Assembly: GCA_034766995.1 (NCBI GenBank)
Contig: CM068320.1
Coordinates: forward strand, 8,447,001 to 8,511,000
DNA from: Acanthacorydalis orientalis
Taxonomy: Eukaryota; Arthropoda; Insecta; Megaloptera; Corydalidae
DNA: 64,000 bases
Direction: 5' to 3'
Every line of letters begins with the position of its first letter. The first letter of the stretch is position 1. The notes beneath the pieces are model-generated. The model ran no database searches, was not told the DNA's origin, and saw nothing but the letters and a program-made list of their open reading frames with translations. This document shows positions 27,951 to 39,300 of this stretch, piece by piece. Both the position numbers and the translations under genes were made by a program.

Positions 27951-28900
27951 CTAAATTTGATGTTTTTATTTTTCAACATATTCACTTCGAACATTAATAC
28001 ATTTGTTGCATCTTTCAATTAATTTTTATAATTTTTTCATAAAAATAGTGTTCCGATTTGCCTTCAAAATGCTCATTAATGGCTGCTTGTAATGACTCAT
28101 CACCCGCGAAATGCTTCCCACAGTGATCTTTTTTCTAATTAGGAAACAGGTAATAATTACTATATGGTGGATGAATAATTTCTTCAGAGAAGCTTTAGCA
28201 GTCTAGTCTCTATGAATTACTATATTAGTATGAGTTAAGAGTACCCCTTTTGTTAATTTATCTCTATTTTTTTCCATTATGTTTTTTTTAAGAGATGTAG
28301 AATATCAACCTAATATATATCTGTTATAGGAGGTTAATATTTTATCTAATATAATAGATAACTAGTTTGGCCTTACTTTTATAATCTATTAGCAACATTC
28401 CTTGTGAGTCTCGAAACACTGTTTCCATTACTTTTCCAGCCAACGGTACAACTTTAAACGTCTTAAGGGGTACCCCGCCCTTTCTAATCCACTGCATAGA
28501 TTCATATTTTGATTCAGCATCATAATGATGATCCCAAGTTTTATTACGATTCACAATCATGCTGGCAATGTTTGTTGAATTCTTTCCGTATGGCTTTACA
28601 AACTGCTAACAACATTCAATTCAGTATTTTTTTTGTTTTATGCAATGTAAACATTATCGGCACCAGGCTTAGGCTGATTTGACATTCCAAAATGATCAAG
28701 AATTATTTTGAAAGCATTTTTTTCGAATATTTTAAACCTTTCTGAAATTTCTTGAAGTCTTAGCCAGCCACTTTCATTAAGAGCATTTTCGATTTTCATG
28801 ACCATTTCATGCGTTGTGACGTCACTTCATCAACCACTGCGATCATCGTCTTCTAAAATGATTCTCTAGCTTATTTAAATAAACGTGACCACTTATAAAC
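27951..28900 (-). pseudogene. Mariner transposon, dead
   Basis: Minus-strand mariner in pieces. The N-terminal helix-turn-helix is near 28670-28810 (IENALNESGWLRLQEISERF, DHFGMS). The central part is at 28342-28560 (IVNRNKTWDHHYDAESKYES, VVPLAGKVMETVFRDSQG, LLIDY). The C-terminus is near 27960-28120 (KHFAGDESLQAAINEHFEGK and a CINVR-like tail). The first catalytic motif, usually GDETW, reads RNKTW, so that Asp is lost. The region of the other two Asp is not recognisable, which suggests an internal deletion. The sequence resembles the group of the element at 60304 more than that at 13757. Confidence 0.75.
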
Positions 28901-29178
28901 CATATGACCAACGTGACCACTTGTATTCATCGCCATAAATTGCTTTCAGAGGATGTTTCTCACACTTTTTTCTTATATTCTGAGGAATTTAATTACTGCA
29001 TGAAATTCAATACTTGACATTTTAAAAATACCACACATTAATTTGTTCTTTTAATCATTGCAAGCGAACTAATGAGACAATCTTGTTTTTATGTCTTAAA
29101 ATAATTACCTGCAATAAAAAAAATAGACCCACCTCTTTTATCTTCTGTTTCATTCCGCAAATGTAAAAAACACCTCTC

Positions 29179-29180
<2 letters not shown>
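28901..29180. other. Non-coding spacer
   Basis: Nothing recognised between the mariner remnant and the next TA array. Confidence 0.5.

Positions 29181-29230
<50 letters not shown>
29181..29230. repeat. (TA)n microsatellite
   Basis: About 25 TA units ending exactly at the start of rosa copy C. Confidence 0.97.
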
Positions 29231-29234
<4 letters not shown>

Positions 29235-29555
29235 GGTTTTCCAATAGGGACGCAATTTTTTAAGAGGTTATATTTCAAAGATGTTAAACTGACAACTGTA
29301 TTTATTTTGACATTTGTTAAGTTTTGACATTTCCATTGTTAGTTATGATTTTGTATACAACAAAACGACGCATTGAAATAATAAAATTGTATTATAAAAA
29401 TGGTCGTTCTATAAAAAAATACATCTTGTAAATTATACTATATTTATTTTTGATAAACTCGTCCATCTGAATCAACAATTCTTTGATTAGTAAGTAAATT
29501 TGAAGAGACTGGATCGGTAACAGATACAGAAACATCAACACGTGTTCACCTGTGT
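29231..29555 (+). pseudogene. DD41D (rosa-type) transposon, copy C, 5' fragment
   Basis: The left end reads GGGTTTTCCAATAGGGACGC, the same terminus as copy B. The N-terminal frame TTKRRIEIIKLYYKNGRSIK (about 29355-29415) is followed by a stop, and the sequence FEETGSVTDTETSTRVH near 29498-29545 matches the linker after the first helix-turn-helix. The element then breaks off. No catalytic domain remains. Confidence 0.8.
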
Positions 29556-29881
29556 ACAATAATTAAAAACAATCAATTTTAAAAAATAATTATTATGAAA
29601 ATAAGTAATAAATTCTTATCATTTTTAATTATAATAATAAAAAAAGTGTTTACGAATTCTCGTAACATTCATTTTTTTCATTATCATTGTTTTTAATAAT
29701 TAAACAAAATATAATATTCAATAAATAATAAAAAAAAATCTACCGTTCTAAGAAATGTGATGACATGGGTATACAAAATTACCTCATTGTTATATGAAGT
29801 TATACCACTTTTCAATAGATGATGGATAATTTCATGTTTTTCATTTCATCGAAATTAATGATACGTCTAAGTTATTATGTT

Positions 29882-29885
<4 letters not shown>
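29556..29885. other. AT-rich non-coding stretch
   Basis: Nothing recognised. Confidence 0.5.

Positions 29886-29928
<43 letters not shown>
29886..29928. repeat. (TA)n microsatellite
   Basis: About 21 TA units. Confidence 0.95.
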
Positions 29929-29932
<4 letters not shown>

Positions 29933-30315
29933 GCTTACGTACATACCGAAAAATTTTAATAAAAAACACCACTGTTTATATTCGTAAATTTTTTTTCTCG
30001 TCGACAAAGAACAATTACGTTTTTTTTTTACAAAGCCACTTGTTCAGTATTACTCAGCGAGCTGAAAAAAAAACTCAAACATATTCCACGACGTAAATAT
30101 ATTCGAGATAAATTACAAACAAAAGACCACAAAGCATGTTAGCCCAAAAACTTTTACTCTGTTATTAATCTGCCTTCATTATTTTCTATCCGTCGGCGAT
30201 ATATGAACATGTCAGCGGACACGGGATGAAAATCTTTTGAATTTTATTCCGTTGATATTTCATCTCGTGTTTTCGTGAACTTTAAATGTATGTGCCCCTT
30301 GTCTAGAGTATCTTA

Positions 30316-30318
<3 letters not shown>
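29929..30318. other. Non-coding stretch
   Basis: Somewhat less AT-rich than its neighbours from 30000 to 30300. No gene recognised. Confidence 0.45.

Positions 30319-30360
<42 letters not shown>
30319..30360. repeat. (TA)n microsatellite
   Basis: About 21 TA units. Confidence 0.95.
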
Positions 30361-30362
<2 letters not shown>

Positions 30363-31325
30363 GCGTTATTCTTTCATGTGCTCTTAAAATGTAAGTCATA
30401 TTAACTATATTAAATTCTTTTGTAGGTAATAAAAAAAATAATTGTACAGCCGGTACCGATATTATTTATTTTATTGTTGCCAGAATTAAGAATTTTAATT
30501 TTTTAAATATAAACCTGGATATTTATGAATGTAATATTAAGATAATGAAATGGTTGAATTTTAGTACCAATTAAAAAAACATATCACAGTGAAATGACTT
30601 TTATAAATTAAATTTTCTTAAACATTGCACAAGAGAATTAATATTTTATTTAACATTAGAACAAATTTCTCCGAAAATAAAAATAAAACTTTATTATATT
30701 TTATATTTTTGAAATCAATTCATTGATAATGTTAATATTGATGATTATTGTTTTATTTTGTTATGAATTACTTTTAATATATTTTATGATGAACTGTGTG
30801 TGTATGTGCACTATTGTTTCTTGATCTGTGCATTGCTTCAACTGTTTCGTTGTAATTCAAATTTTTATTTTGTCATATTGATAATTGTCCGTATAAACAT
30901 CACGTTCTGTTTTATTTAATTCTTTTTTACATGCCTTTGTAACTATGTATTGTTGCAATTGTAAACGGCACACTAAATTATTACTATGTTCACCTTCTGA
31001 TTAGTCATTTTAGACTGAACAGTTATCATGTAGAGAACCCGGACACATATAAAAGTCGATTGTAAAAACTATTATTGTTCAAAATTAACTGTTAAAACAA
31101 TTGTTATATGTTATATTTGTGTTAAAGCTGCTGCCTATATCAAATGTATTGAAAAAATGTTTCAATCTAGAGAGTAAGTCAGAAATTGTAGACAAATTTT
31201 GAAAATCGATTAAAAATTTTTCTAAATAATCAAAGTAATGTAAAAAAACGAATTTGAACTTAAGAATCATTACTATAAATCTTCGCGACTAATCTGAATG
31301 CAAAACCCCACAAAAAAAGTTACTA
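30361..31325. other. AT-rich non-coding stretch
   Basis: No gene or element recognised. Confidence 0.5.
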
Positions 31326-31329
31326 TGTA

Positions 31330-31640
31330 ACCAGACCTATGACACTCGCTTATACTGCCAATACATTTCTCTGGCTAGGGAATGTAAATGCTATCAGGCG
31401 GCGTTACCAATACGTCGAACCACGGACCTCTCTCTCACTCCTGTGTTTGTTCTTGTCCCACTCATTCTTTACGTACGTATTACATTTGCCTCGACATGGA
31501 CAATCAGCACAGGAGACACGGGACACTTCAGAGAATTTTTAAAACTCGCACTCAGAAGTACCGACCTACTAATAGCGCCACCACATCAATAGCCTACAGA
31601 GCAGTTCCCATGACCGCAAGCCGAGTGTCATAGGCCTGGT
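31330..31640. mobile_element. MITE with 19-bp inverted repeats and TGTA target duplication
   Basis: A 311-bp G+C-richer element. The left end is ACCAGACCTATGACACTCG (31330-31348). The right end (31622-31640) is its reverse complement with one mismatch. TGTA lies directly outside both ends (31326-31329 and 31641-31644). Short open frames inside lack any domain. A 4-bp duplication points away from mariner (TA), hAT (8 bp) and Harbinger (3 bp). Sola and Ginger make 4-bp duplications, but I cannot assign the family. Confidence 0.8.
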
Positions 31641-31644
31641 TGTA

Positions 31645-32705
31645 ACTGCGTTAGGGTAATATGAAAAAGATTTATGTAAGTTATTATGGTATGTTTTTAT
31701 ACCTGTGATTCTCTTAATGCGTTGTTTTGATAGTGTTCGTCGTTTTGGATTACTTGAGTTTCTGTTCTCCACAATTAGTTTCGGCACGTATTCCATAGCA
31801 GGTAGATTTTTAAGTTTATGCAATTTACATTAAAATAACACACGCGCTGAAACTATTAATGAATAACTAAAACACAAGTGAAACTCAGCAAGGCATTAGA
31901 AATGTATTTAGCCACAAAAAAAAGGAATTTAATACAGGTTAAAACTTCCAAATTATACAAAATGCGAACAGAAAAGATAAGACAGTTAAAGCAATATTCA
32001 GAATAGATACATGTAAATAATACCAATATCTGAACAAAGAAGATAATATAAAAATTATATGTAGATAATAAGATTGTGGGGAACGTGTAATGCTTGGAGT
32101 GTCGAAAGATTGTCAGGAAATGATTAAAAAAAGAAGTTGGTTCATGAAAAAAGTAAATGAATCATACAGAATATTTGATACAGAAAACAAAACAATTTAG
32201 ATTAGCTAATTCAATTAAAATAATGCGCTAAACAAGGTACTTTATTTTGAAAAAATGGACTGAATTTATTTGTTTTCTCTTCGGATTTTAGCTCATATAA
32301 CCCTTAAATATTTGTAAATGAAATATAGAATTTTAAATTATAATATGTAATAATTGAAATGATTTAATCATACTGTACCGGTTCTACAGTCATCAGAAGA
32401 AAAATTAAATATTTTTATCAGTAGGTATACGTAAGGAAAAACAAGATTTTATTTTTTTTTTTTTTTAAATTTTAATTAAGGGAATGACATGCGTAGTTAA
32501 TAATAATACATATTTTTCAAATATCACAAAAGAAAATCAAAAGTAATACGTTCATTTGTTTTGAGTATCATTATGAATCAATTTTTCTTCCAGTTTGAAC
32601 GATTTGGTACTTTTTTTCTAGATATTTTCATGACATTTAAGTCCATATTTCTACTGGCCCTTTTTAATACTTTTTAAAAAAGTTTTATTCTATCTGTCTG
32701 TTTAT

Positions 32706-32710
<5 letters not shown>
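31645..32710. other. AT-rich non-coding stretch
   Basis: Nothing recognised. A long T run lies near 32450-32466. Confidence 0.5.
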
Positions 32711-32760
<50 letters not shown>

Positions 32761-32805
32761 TATATATATAATATACATATATAGATAGATAGACAGATAT
32801 AGATT

Positions 32806-32845
<40 letters not shown>

Positions 32846-32883
32846 TATATATATAATATACATATATAGATAGATAGATAGAC

Positions 32884-32940
<57 letters not shown>
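32711..32940. repeat. Compound (TA)n/(GATA)n repeat with 85-bp duplication
   Basis: TA runs alternate with a block containing TATAATATACATATATAGA, GATA units and GACAGATAT. That block occurs at 32756-32800 and again at about 32841-32890, so the whole unit is duplicated with a period near 85 bases. Tyr-Ile frames over it are not genes. Confidence 0.9.
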
Positions 32941-32943
<3 letters not shown>

Positions 32944-33060
32944 GTATAGGGTAGATAAATATGGATATATAATTAAAATATAAAGAAACAAACTCCTTTA
33001 ACTAATACTATAGAGTAAAATTCCGCTCATTACTATATTTATGTAGAAATCCACTAAGTA
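32941..33060. other. Spacer
   Basis: AT-rich spacer before the GC-rich block. Confidence 0.4.
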
Positions 33061-33470
33061 GATGTATCGGGCGGCCGCGGCCGGTGGTACGCGGAGACCG
33101 ATTCAAAGAATTGGTAATTGCAGTACAATAAATTCTTCTTTATACGCTTCGGTCAATGGGACGCGAGCACGAACAATGGACGAACTCGTTGGAGTCGCGT
33201 TGTTCTTCGACCAGAACCACAATTCTCTAGTTGCCTCGAGGTTGGTTAGAATGGGTGGTAGGCGAGTGTGTGTAAGGGTAGGACGGTTGTGAAAACGACG
33301 TCGACGGTCGACGAAGCGTGGCTCGACGACGGTAGTAGGGGGTTTGATAACCTAGAAAGGAGGGATCTCGTCAGACGCTATAAGATGTATATTCGCCGTG
33401 TACGTGCGGTTTTCGCGATGACGTCATTAGATATTTTCTGTATGTGTGTGTGTGTTCTTTTCCCCTCATT
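33061..33470 (+). promoter_or_regulatory. GC/CpG-rich block, possible first exon or promoter
   Basis: The most G+C-rich non-transposon stretch of the window, opening with GGGCGGCCGCGGCCGG and rich in CpG throughout. Overlapping plus-strand frames (33062-33292; 33268-33474) are open but show no domain. Several GT-containing donor-like sites exist, for example GTAAGG near 33269, none strong. It lies about 110 bases upstream of the candidate exon at 33582. A promoter/5' UTR region is plausible but unproven. Confidence 0.35.
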
Positions 33471-33581
33471 TTAAACAGAAAACTGTTGCATCTTAATACT
33501 GCATAATGGCTTATATTCAAACGTGCATAAATTTTTTGTAATACCTTTTATATTTTATTCATGTTTTCTTTTTTATTGCAG

Positions 33582-33636
33582 GTAAGCACAACTTCTACAT
33601 TTACAATGATTTGATAGACGAACTTAAAACATTGAG
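33582..33636 (+). other. Candidate 55-nt exon with recursive-splice-like start
   Basis: A strong 3' splice site, a long T-rich tract ending TTTTTTATTGCAG, ends at 33581. A strong 5' splice site, GAG/GTAAGG, follows 33636. The 55 bases between are open in one frame: two bases, then KHNFYIYNDLIDELKTL, then two bases. The segment itself begins GTAAGC, so the junction reads CAG/GTAAGC. That is the juxtaposed acceptor/donor signature of recursive splice sites in long insect introns. I do not recognise the peptide. It may be a true short exon, a recursive exon or a chance match. Confidence 0.4.
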
Positions 33637-33777
33637 GTAAGGTTTTATTTTGTATAGAACAGTGCACTCTTTAAATTGTTTCCTAAAAGTAACTGTATTG
33701 TAGATTACATTAGCTATTATTAAGTTTAGTTAGTTGTATTGTGAACATAGAACTAAGTACCTCTTAAAGCTTTGAAG

Positions 33778-33778
<1 letters not shown>
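33637..33778. other. AT-rich spacer
   Basis: Would be intron if the preceding exon is real. Confidence 0.35.

Positions 33779-33804
<26 letters not shown>
33779..33804. repeat. Short (TA)n array
   Basis: About thirteen TA units. Confidence 0.9.
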
Positions 33805-33808
<4 letters not shown>

Positions 33809-34010
33809 TTTACATTATACATTTTATAGAAAATATTTTAATTCAGAAAATGAAGTTATAATATATTGAACATATGATTTATACTAAACGATAATTTATT
33901 TACATGAAATAATTATGTTCTATTATAGAGTTAATATTTTAATCTGATAAAATGTCTGTTTGACATTTCTTACTAGAAATTATATATAACCTTCATGTTT
34001 TTCTTTTATA

Positions 34011-34140
34011 GGATGATTAAGCATAGATTTCCACACGAAAGTATTAAAAAAATCGGAAAAATTAAAAAAAGCATGTTATCCTGTATTTAATAATTTAGTT
34101 CAATTGTATTTTAGTATTGAATTGAACTAAAATACTAAAT
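34011..34140. mobile_element. Diverged relative of the palindromic MITE
   Basis: GGATGATTAAGCATAG, then CGAAAGTATTAAAAAAATC, and an inner AATTGAACTAAAATACTAAA follow the same order as in the MITE at 41877-42059. The right arm is missing or too diverged to see. The TATAG/GA at 34010 also looks like an acceptor site, but the match to the MITE explains it better. Confidence 0.55.
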
Positions 34141-34959
34141 AAAAAATAACATGAGTTTTCGTAACCCCTGAAATTGAAATGTGAACCGTTTTGGAAAAAA
34201 TAAATATAGAGGTGTACATCTTTAGGCCAGTCCAAGTATATATAAAACATTTTAGTCATTTAGATATTTTAGGTTTGAAATAATGGGTACCAAAGACAGA
34301 TACAGATAGTCTTTTGACATATTGTCATAGACAGAATTCTTATTGTACGTATCATAATGTTTAAGATAGTAAATTTGTCATTCCTGTTTCATCAGGTAGA
34401 ATTTAGATATTCTAAATGCTACTTGAATATGGCATAAGTTCCGAAACTCTAATAATGAAGAAAAGAGACTCAAGTGATGCAAAAGACCAAAAATTATGAG
34501 AATAGTATTTTAATAGGAACACTGATATAAAAACATAGGCTTATAATTTAAAAAATAGAGATATTAGATATAGAGATATATTAAGATAGAGATATTAGAT
34601 GTTTATATATAACCAAATTAAGCGTTAAATTATTTTCTTCTAAAAGGGAAAAAATTATAAAAATTTGTTCCAATGTAATTTTTTGAAAAATATCATTTAA
34701 ATTAAATCAATTATACATATCACCTGCAGCCAGCTTCCTATATATTCGTAGTATGTGGGTCACAGGTTGTGAAAGACTAGTATAAGTAACTTTGTAGATT
34801 AATTTTATTTTATTAAAAAATAGAAAAAAAAACAATAAGGGAATACATTAAATAATATGGGTAATAAAAGAAATTCTAACAAATATAATCTAATAGTATT
34901 TTAACTACAAAGAAAAAAATCGACACGAAAACGTTAAATTAGACATATGAATATTCTTA
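34141..34959. other. AT-rich non-coding stretch
   Basis: Nothing recognised. Tandem-like GATATTAGATATAGAGATAT phrases occur near 34555-34600. Confidence 0.5.
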
Positions 34960-35722
34960 GGTTGGTAGAATCATAATTTCGATTTTTGCTTCCTGAATTC
35001 TGACCTTAATTTTTTTTCAACGAAAGTGTCATTTCATCGTGTTCATATTAATGTCATTTTAAGGTGCATTTTTCGGTCTGTATTTTGTAAACAACGACAT
35101 TGTTTTTTTTATTAATTTTACTTCAAATTTCGTTTCGAATTAACGATGGAAAAGAAGCAAAAACGAGCACTTTTTTGTATAAGTTCAAAATGGGTGGTAA
35201 AGCAGCAGAACTGCTCGTAAACTAGACGATGCTTATGGTGTGAGTACTGTTAAGGAACGTACGGTGCAATGGTAGTTCCAAAAATTTCGTGCTGGAAACG
35301 AGAGCCTTGAAGATGAAGAAGGTTGCGGGCGTCCTTCTTCAGTTCATAACGACCAACTTAAAGCGTTGGTTGAATCAGAACCAACGAAAAATATTGTTTT
35401 AATAAAATATTCTTAAGCGCTTGGCACACATACGTTAGCGTTTCAAATTAAGGAGTAATTCGAACGTAAGTGTGCAAACGGGGTGTGTTTTTAAATTATA
35501 ATTTGTGTTCTGGCGCGAATGACCTCAGTTGTCGATGCGCCCTAAATCTCCAATAAGTAACTAACTTGAATGAACCACGCACAACAATTCGAGAACTTGA
35601 ACAAAAGTTAGGCGTTAGTCATCCAACAGTTCTGAATTACTTAAAACAGATAGGAAAATCAAAAAAGAGAAAAATGTATATGAATTTGAAGGTCATAAAC
35701 CGCAATTATTTTTGTATCAACC
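34960..35722 (+). mobile_element. Mariner deletion derivative, copy 2
   Basis: Starts GGTTGGTAGAATCATAATTT and ends AATTATTTTTGTATCAACC, with TA on both outer sides (34958-34959 and 35723-35724). Transposase N-terminal pieces are ERTVQW, FQKFRAGNESLEDEEGCGRP, NDQLKALVESEP and, from 35566, NEPRTTIRELEQKLGVSHPT. After LKQIGKSKKRKMYMNLKV the sequence jumps to the 3' terminal repeat, exactly as in copies 1 and 3. The extra length over copy 1 is a nested insertion (35384-35572). Confidence 0.88.
35384..35572. mobile_element. Nested small insertion with AACCA duplication
   Basis: Interrupts mariner copy 2; copies 1 and 3 lack it. The 5-bp AACCA is present at 35379-35383 and again at 35573-35577, as a target duplication. 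Inside, GCACACATACGTT (35423-35435) and AACGTAAGTGTGC (35463-35475) form an inverted repeat with one mismatch. No terminal inverted repeat is obvious. The element type is unknown. Confidence 0.6.
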
Positions 35723-35724
35723 TA

Positions 35725-36116
35725 AATGTAAAGACCTTTGGTTTCATTTATGATATACTCCAATTAAAAGAATAAATAAGAAAATAAATTTGGTTATTGT
35801 CCGTATAATAAATCTATTGTTTATTTTATTCTTTTTTATCAGTCTGAATTTTCATAATTTTTAGTAATTTTTATTCAAATTAATTTTCAATTAAATTCAG
35901 CACCTTATATATTTTGAATAGATACGAGTTTAAAATGTATAAAAAGTACCACAATAATAATAAATATAAAAATTGGCGTATTTTCTAATTAATTGTATAT
36001 ATTAGTTTCTATAAAAGTATTCATATTTTCATTGATAATTTGATTAAAAACAAAAAACGCTATTGAATGTTGCAATCAGAATTGTATGAATAATGGGCCT
36101 AGTGTTTTATGTTATT
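35725..36116. other. AT-rich non-coding stretch
   Basis: No feature. The last bases (AAATT, 36117-36121) are the left copia target duplication. Confidence 0.5.
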
Positions 36117-36121
36117 AAATT

Positions 36122-36329
36122 TTTTGGTAATTAAACATAAATAAATGGTTTTACTTTATAATGCACTATAGTATTTATTTATGATTAAAGTAATCACAGG
36201 GAAGTACACGTAATTAATACACATAAATAGTTTATATTACACAGAAAAAATAAATGCAAGTAAGTAATCAACAACAACTGTAAAAACTATATCAGAGTGT
36301 GTGTGTGTATCGTTGCTATGACTACAATA
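36122..36329 (-). repeat. copia 3' LTR
   Basis: 208 bases, identical to the LTR at 40396-40603. In element sense it runs TATTGTAGTCATAGC to ATTACCAAAA. A (TG)n-like stretch lies near 36297-36309. Confidence 0.95.
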
Positions 36330-36342
36330 CCCTTCCTCAACG
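36330..36342 (-). promoter_or_regulatory. copia polypurine tract
   Basis: Read on the minus strand, GAGGAAGGG lies directly against the 3' LTR. This is the position and composition expected for the plus-strand primer. Confidence 0.8.
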
Positions 36343-36353
36343 ATATAGAGAAT

Positions 36354-39300
36354 TTAAATTACTCTTAAACCACACCTCATTGCCATATCTTTGATTTTTA
36401 TTTTTCCCAATGGTTTTGTAAGCATATCTGCTGGCATTTGATGTGTAGGACAATATTTGTAATCAACTACACCTTGATTGTTCAATTCTTTGATGAAGTG
36501 AAATTTAGTGTCGATATGCTTGGTTCGATTACTAAATTTCTTGTTGTTTATCAACTTGAGACAACTCTGATTATCTTCATAGATTGTTGTTCTTTCTGGA
36601 GTTTGTCCTTCAAAATCTTCAATAAGACGACGAATCCATATAGCCTCTTGAGATGCTTCTGCGAGCGCGATGTACTCCGCTTCGGTCGATGATAATGAAA
36701 CGCATGGTTGTTTTCTGCATCCCCAGCTGATTGATGCTCCAAAATACTGGAACAGGTAGCCGCTGTTAGATTTACGATCAGCTTTATTTTCAGCCCAATC
36801 CGCATCGGCAAAACCAATAAGGCCTGATTTTTGATTTTTATTGCCAAGCTGAAGCTCGTAATTGATTGTACCTTTTAAATATTGAGCGACTCTTTTTGCT
36901 TCATTCCAATCAACTAATGTAGGCTGCTTATTATGTTGACTTAAAATTGTTACACTTGCTGCGATATCTGGTCTCGTATTTACTGCAATGTATAACAACG
37001 CACCTATTAATTGTTGATATTTTTCGCAATTCGGCATTACTGATTGATTTTCTCTTATTTTAGCGTAACCTTGATCTAACGGTATGTTAGATATTTTTGC
37101 ATCCTGCAATCCAAATCTTTTTAAAACTTTTTCAATATATTTTGATTGCTCGAGGCAATAAAAACCATTTTCATTCCTTCTGATTTCAATACCAAGATAA
37201 AATCTCAATAGTCCAAGATCCAACAGTTGAAAATGTCTCTTTAAAAATTGAGCGACTTTATTGATTTTTTCTTCGTTTTTCGCGGCAATCAAAATGTCAT
37301 CTACGTAAATAATGAGATAAATAATCTCTCCCTCTTCATTCTTTATGTAGAGACAAGGATCTGCTTTGCTCTGAATAAATCCAAATTGTTGTAATAAAAT
37401 ATGTACTTTATCATTCCATATTTTTGCTGCTTGCTTAAGTCCATAAATGCCCTTTTGCAGTTTGCATACCTGAGTTTTATTGGCATCTTCGTATCCATCT
37501 GGTAATTGCATGAATATTGTCTCTTCGAGATCACCGTTGAGGAACGCTGTTTTTGCATCGAAGTGTTTTATTGCCATACCCTTATGACCTGCGACGGTTA
37601 AAAGCGTTCGAAAGGTCGCTTGGCGCACGACGGGTGCAAAAACCTCATCATAATCTATACCGTATTTTTGAGAAAAACCTCTCGCTACTAATCTCGCTTT
37701 AAATCTTTCCATATTACCTTCAGCGTTTCTTTTTATTTTAAACACCCACTTACTTGTAATGACGTTTTTATTTGAGGGCTTTTGCACTATTTCCCACGTG
37801 CCGTTTTTCGTCAGTGAATCAATCTCTTCATCCATAGCCTTCTTCCATTCCTTTTTGTGTGGACCGGATAAAGCTTCCTTTACACTTCGCGGCTCATTTT
37901 CTTCCGCTGTTGCAACTTTTGAAACGGCTAAGTAATAATTCGACGGCACACCTTTATTTGCTCTTTCAGAGCGTCGAATTGGCTCCTTATTAACAGTTTG
38001 TTGTGGCGCTTTTTCGCTGTGCGCGCTATCATAATCACTTGAGCTCGTACTTCTTTCATCTTTACTTTTATTCGATTTTTCTTCTGAAAATTCACTTTCT
38101 TCGTCCTGATCTTGATTAATATTTTCAATACCTTCATTTTTTGTAAATTTCATTTTGCAGAAAGTCGAATCGTCTGTATCTTTATATTTATCACAAAAAA
38201 CAACATCGCGGCTAATCTTAATGCATGATGTTTCTTTATTTAAAAATCTGAATGCCTTTGATTCCTCCGAATAGCCAACAAAAGTTAATTTTTCGGCTTT
38301 ATCATCTAACTTTCTCCTTTGCTCCTTATGGATATGTATATAGGCTTCACTGCCAAAAATATGTAAATTACTTACATCTGGTTTCTTGGAAAACCAAATC
38401 TCGTACGGCGTTTTATCTACAGCCTTTGAAGGTAGCCTGTTTTGAAGGAAATTCGCTGTATTCACGGCCTCCGCCCAATATTTCTTCTCCATATTAGCAT
38501 CCAAAAGCATGCATCGTGCCATCTCTAACAATGACCTGTTTTTGCGCTCGGCGACACCGTTTTGCTGCGGAGAGTATGCAGCCGTATACTGTATTTTAAT
38601 ACCTTGAGCCCTTAAATACTGCTGCAGATCGCCATTTACGTACTCTTTCCCTCTGTCCGATCGTATTACTTTTATCGTTTTATTGAACTGCGTCTTAGCC
38701 ATTTCGACGAATTCCTTTATACATCTAGTTACTTCGTTTTTGTACTTTATGAAATAAACCGTGCAATATCTTGAGTGATCGTCTATGATTGTTAAGACAT
38801 ATCTGTTTCCTCTGGGCGTTACTGTCTGCATAGGTCCGCACACATCCGTATGAATAAGATCTAAAATAGCGTCAGTCTTCGTTTGTGATTGTTTTGGAAA
38901 TGGTGTACGTGCCATCTTTCCTTTTACGCAGCATTCACAAATCTGTCTTATGCCGCAGTCTTTTATTATCATACCTGAAGCAAGACTTTTTTCTTCTAAT
39001 TGCTTTATTGCACTCGGGTCCCGATGTCCGAAACGTCTGTGCCACACATGTTGGCAGTTCAAACCATGTGGGCCGTTTATAGCTGTACACGCTTTTTCGG
39101 TAAGTGCATTTATTTTATATAAGCCTTGAGTTCCGTTCTCGAGTTGTGCAGACACTTGAATCTTCCCTTCCTTAATTATATTACAGTGAGTAGTAAAAGC
39201 TGGAAAATTTAGGCTGTATCCTTGCGTTACTAGTTTCTTGATCGATAATAAACTTGATCCTAATGTTGGAACGTAGAGCACGTTTTCCACCTTAATTACT

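Noticed and set aside
33062..33474. Two overlapping plus-strand frames in the GC-rich block
   Set aside because: High G+C lowers stop frequency, so open frames are expected. No domain is visible, and the donor-like site near 33269 would not join in phase with the frame of the 33582 exon.
34005..34025. Acceptor-like TTTTTCTTTTATAG/GA as the next exon after 33636
   Set aside because: The sequence to its right matches the palindromic MITE family at 41877, so a repeat explains it better than an exon.
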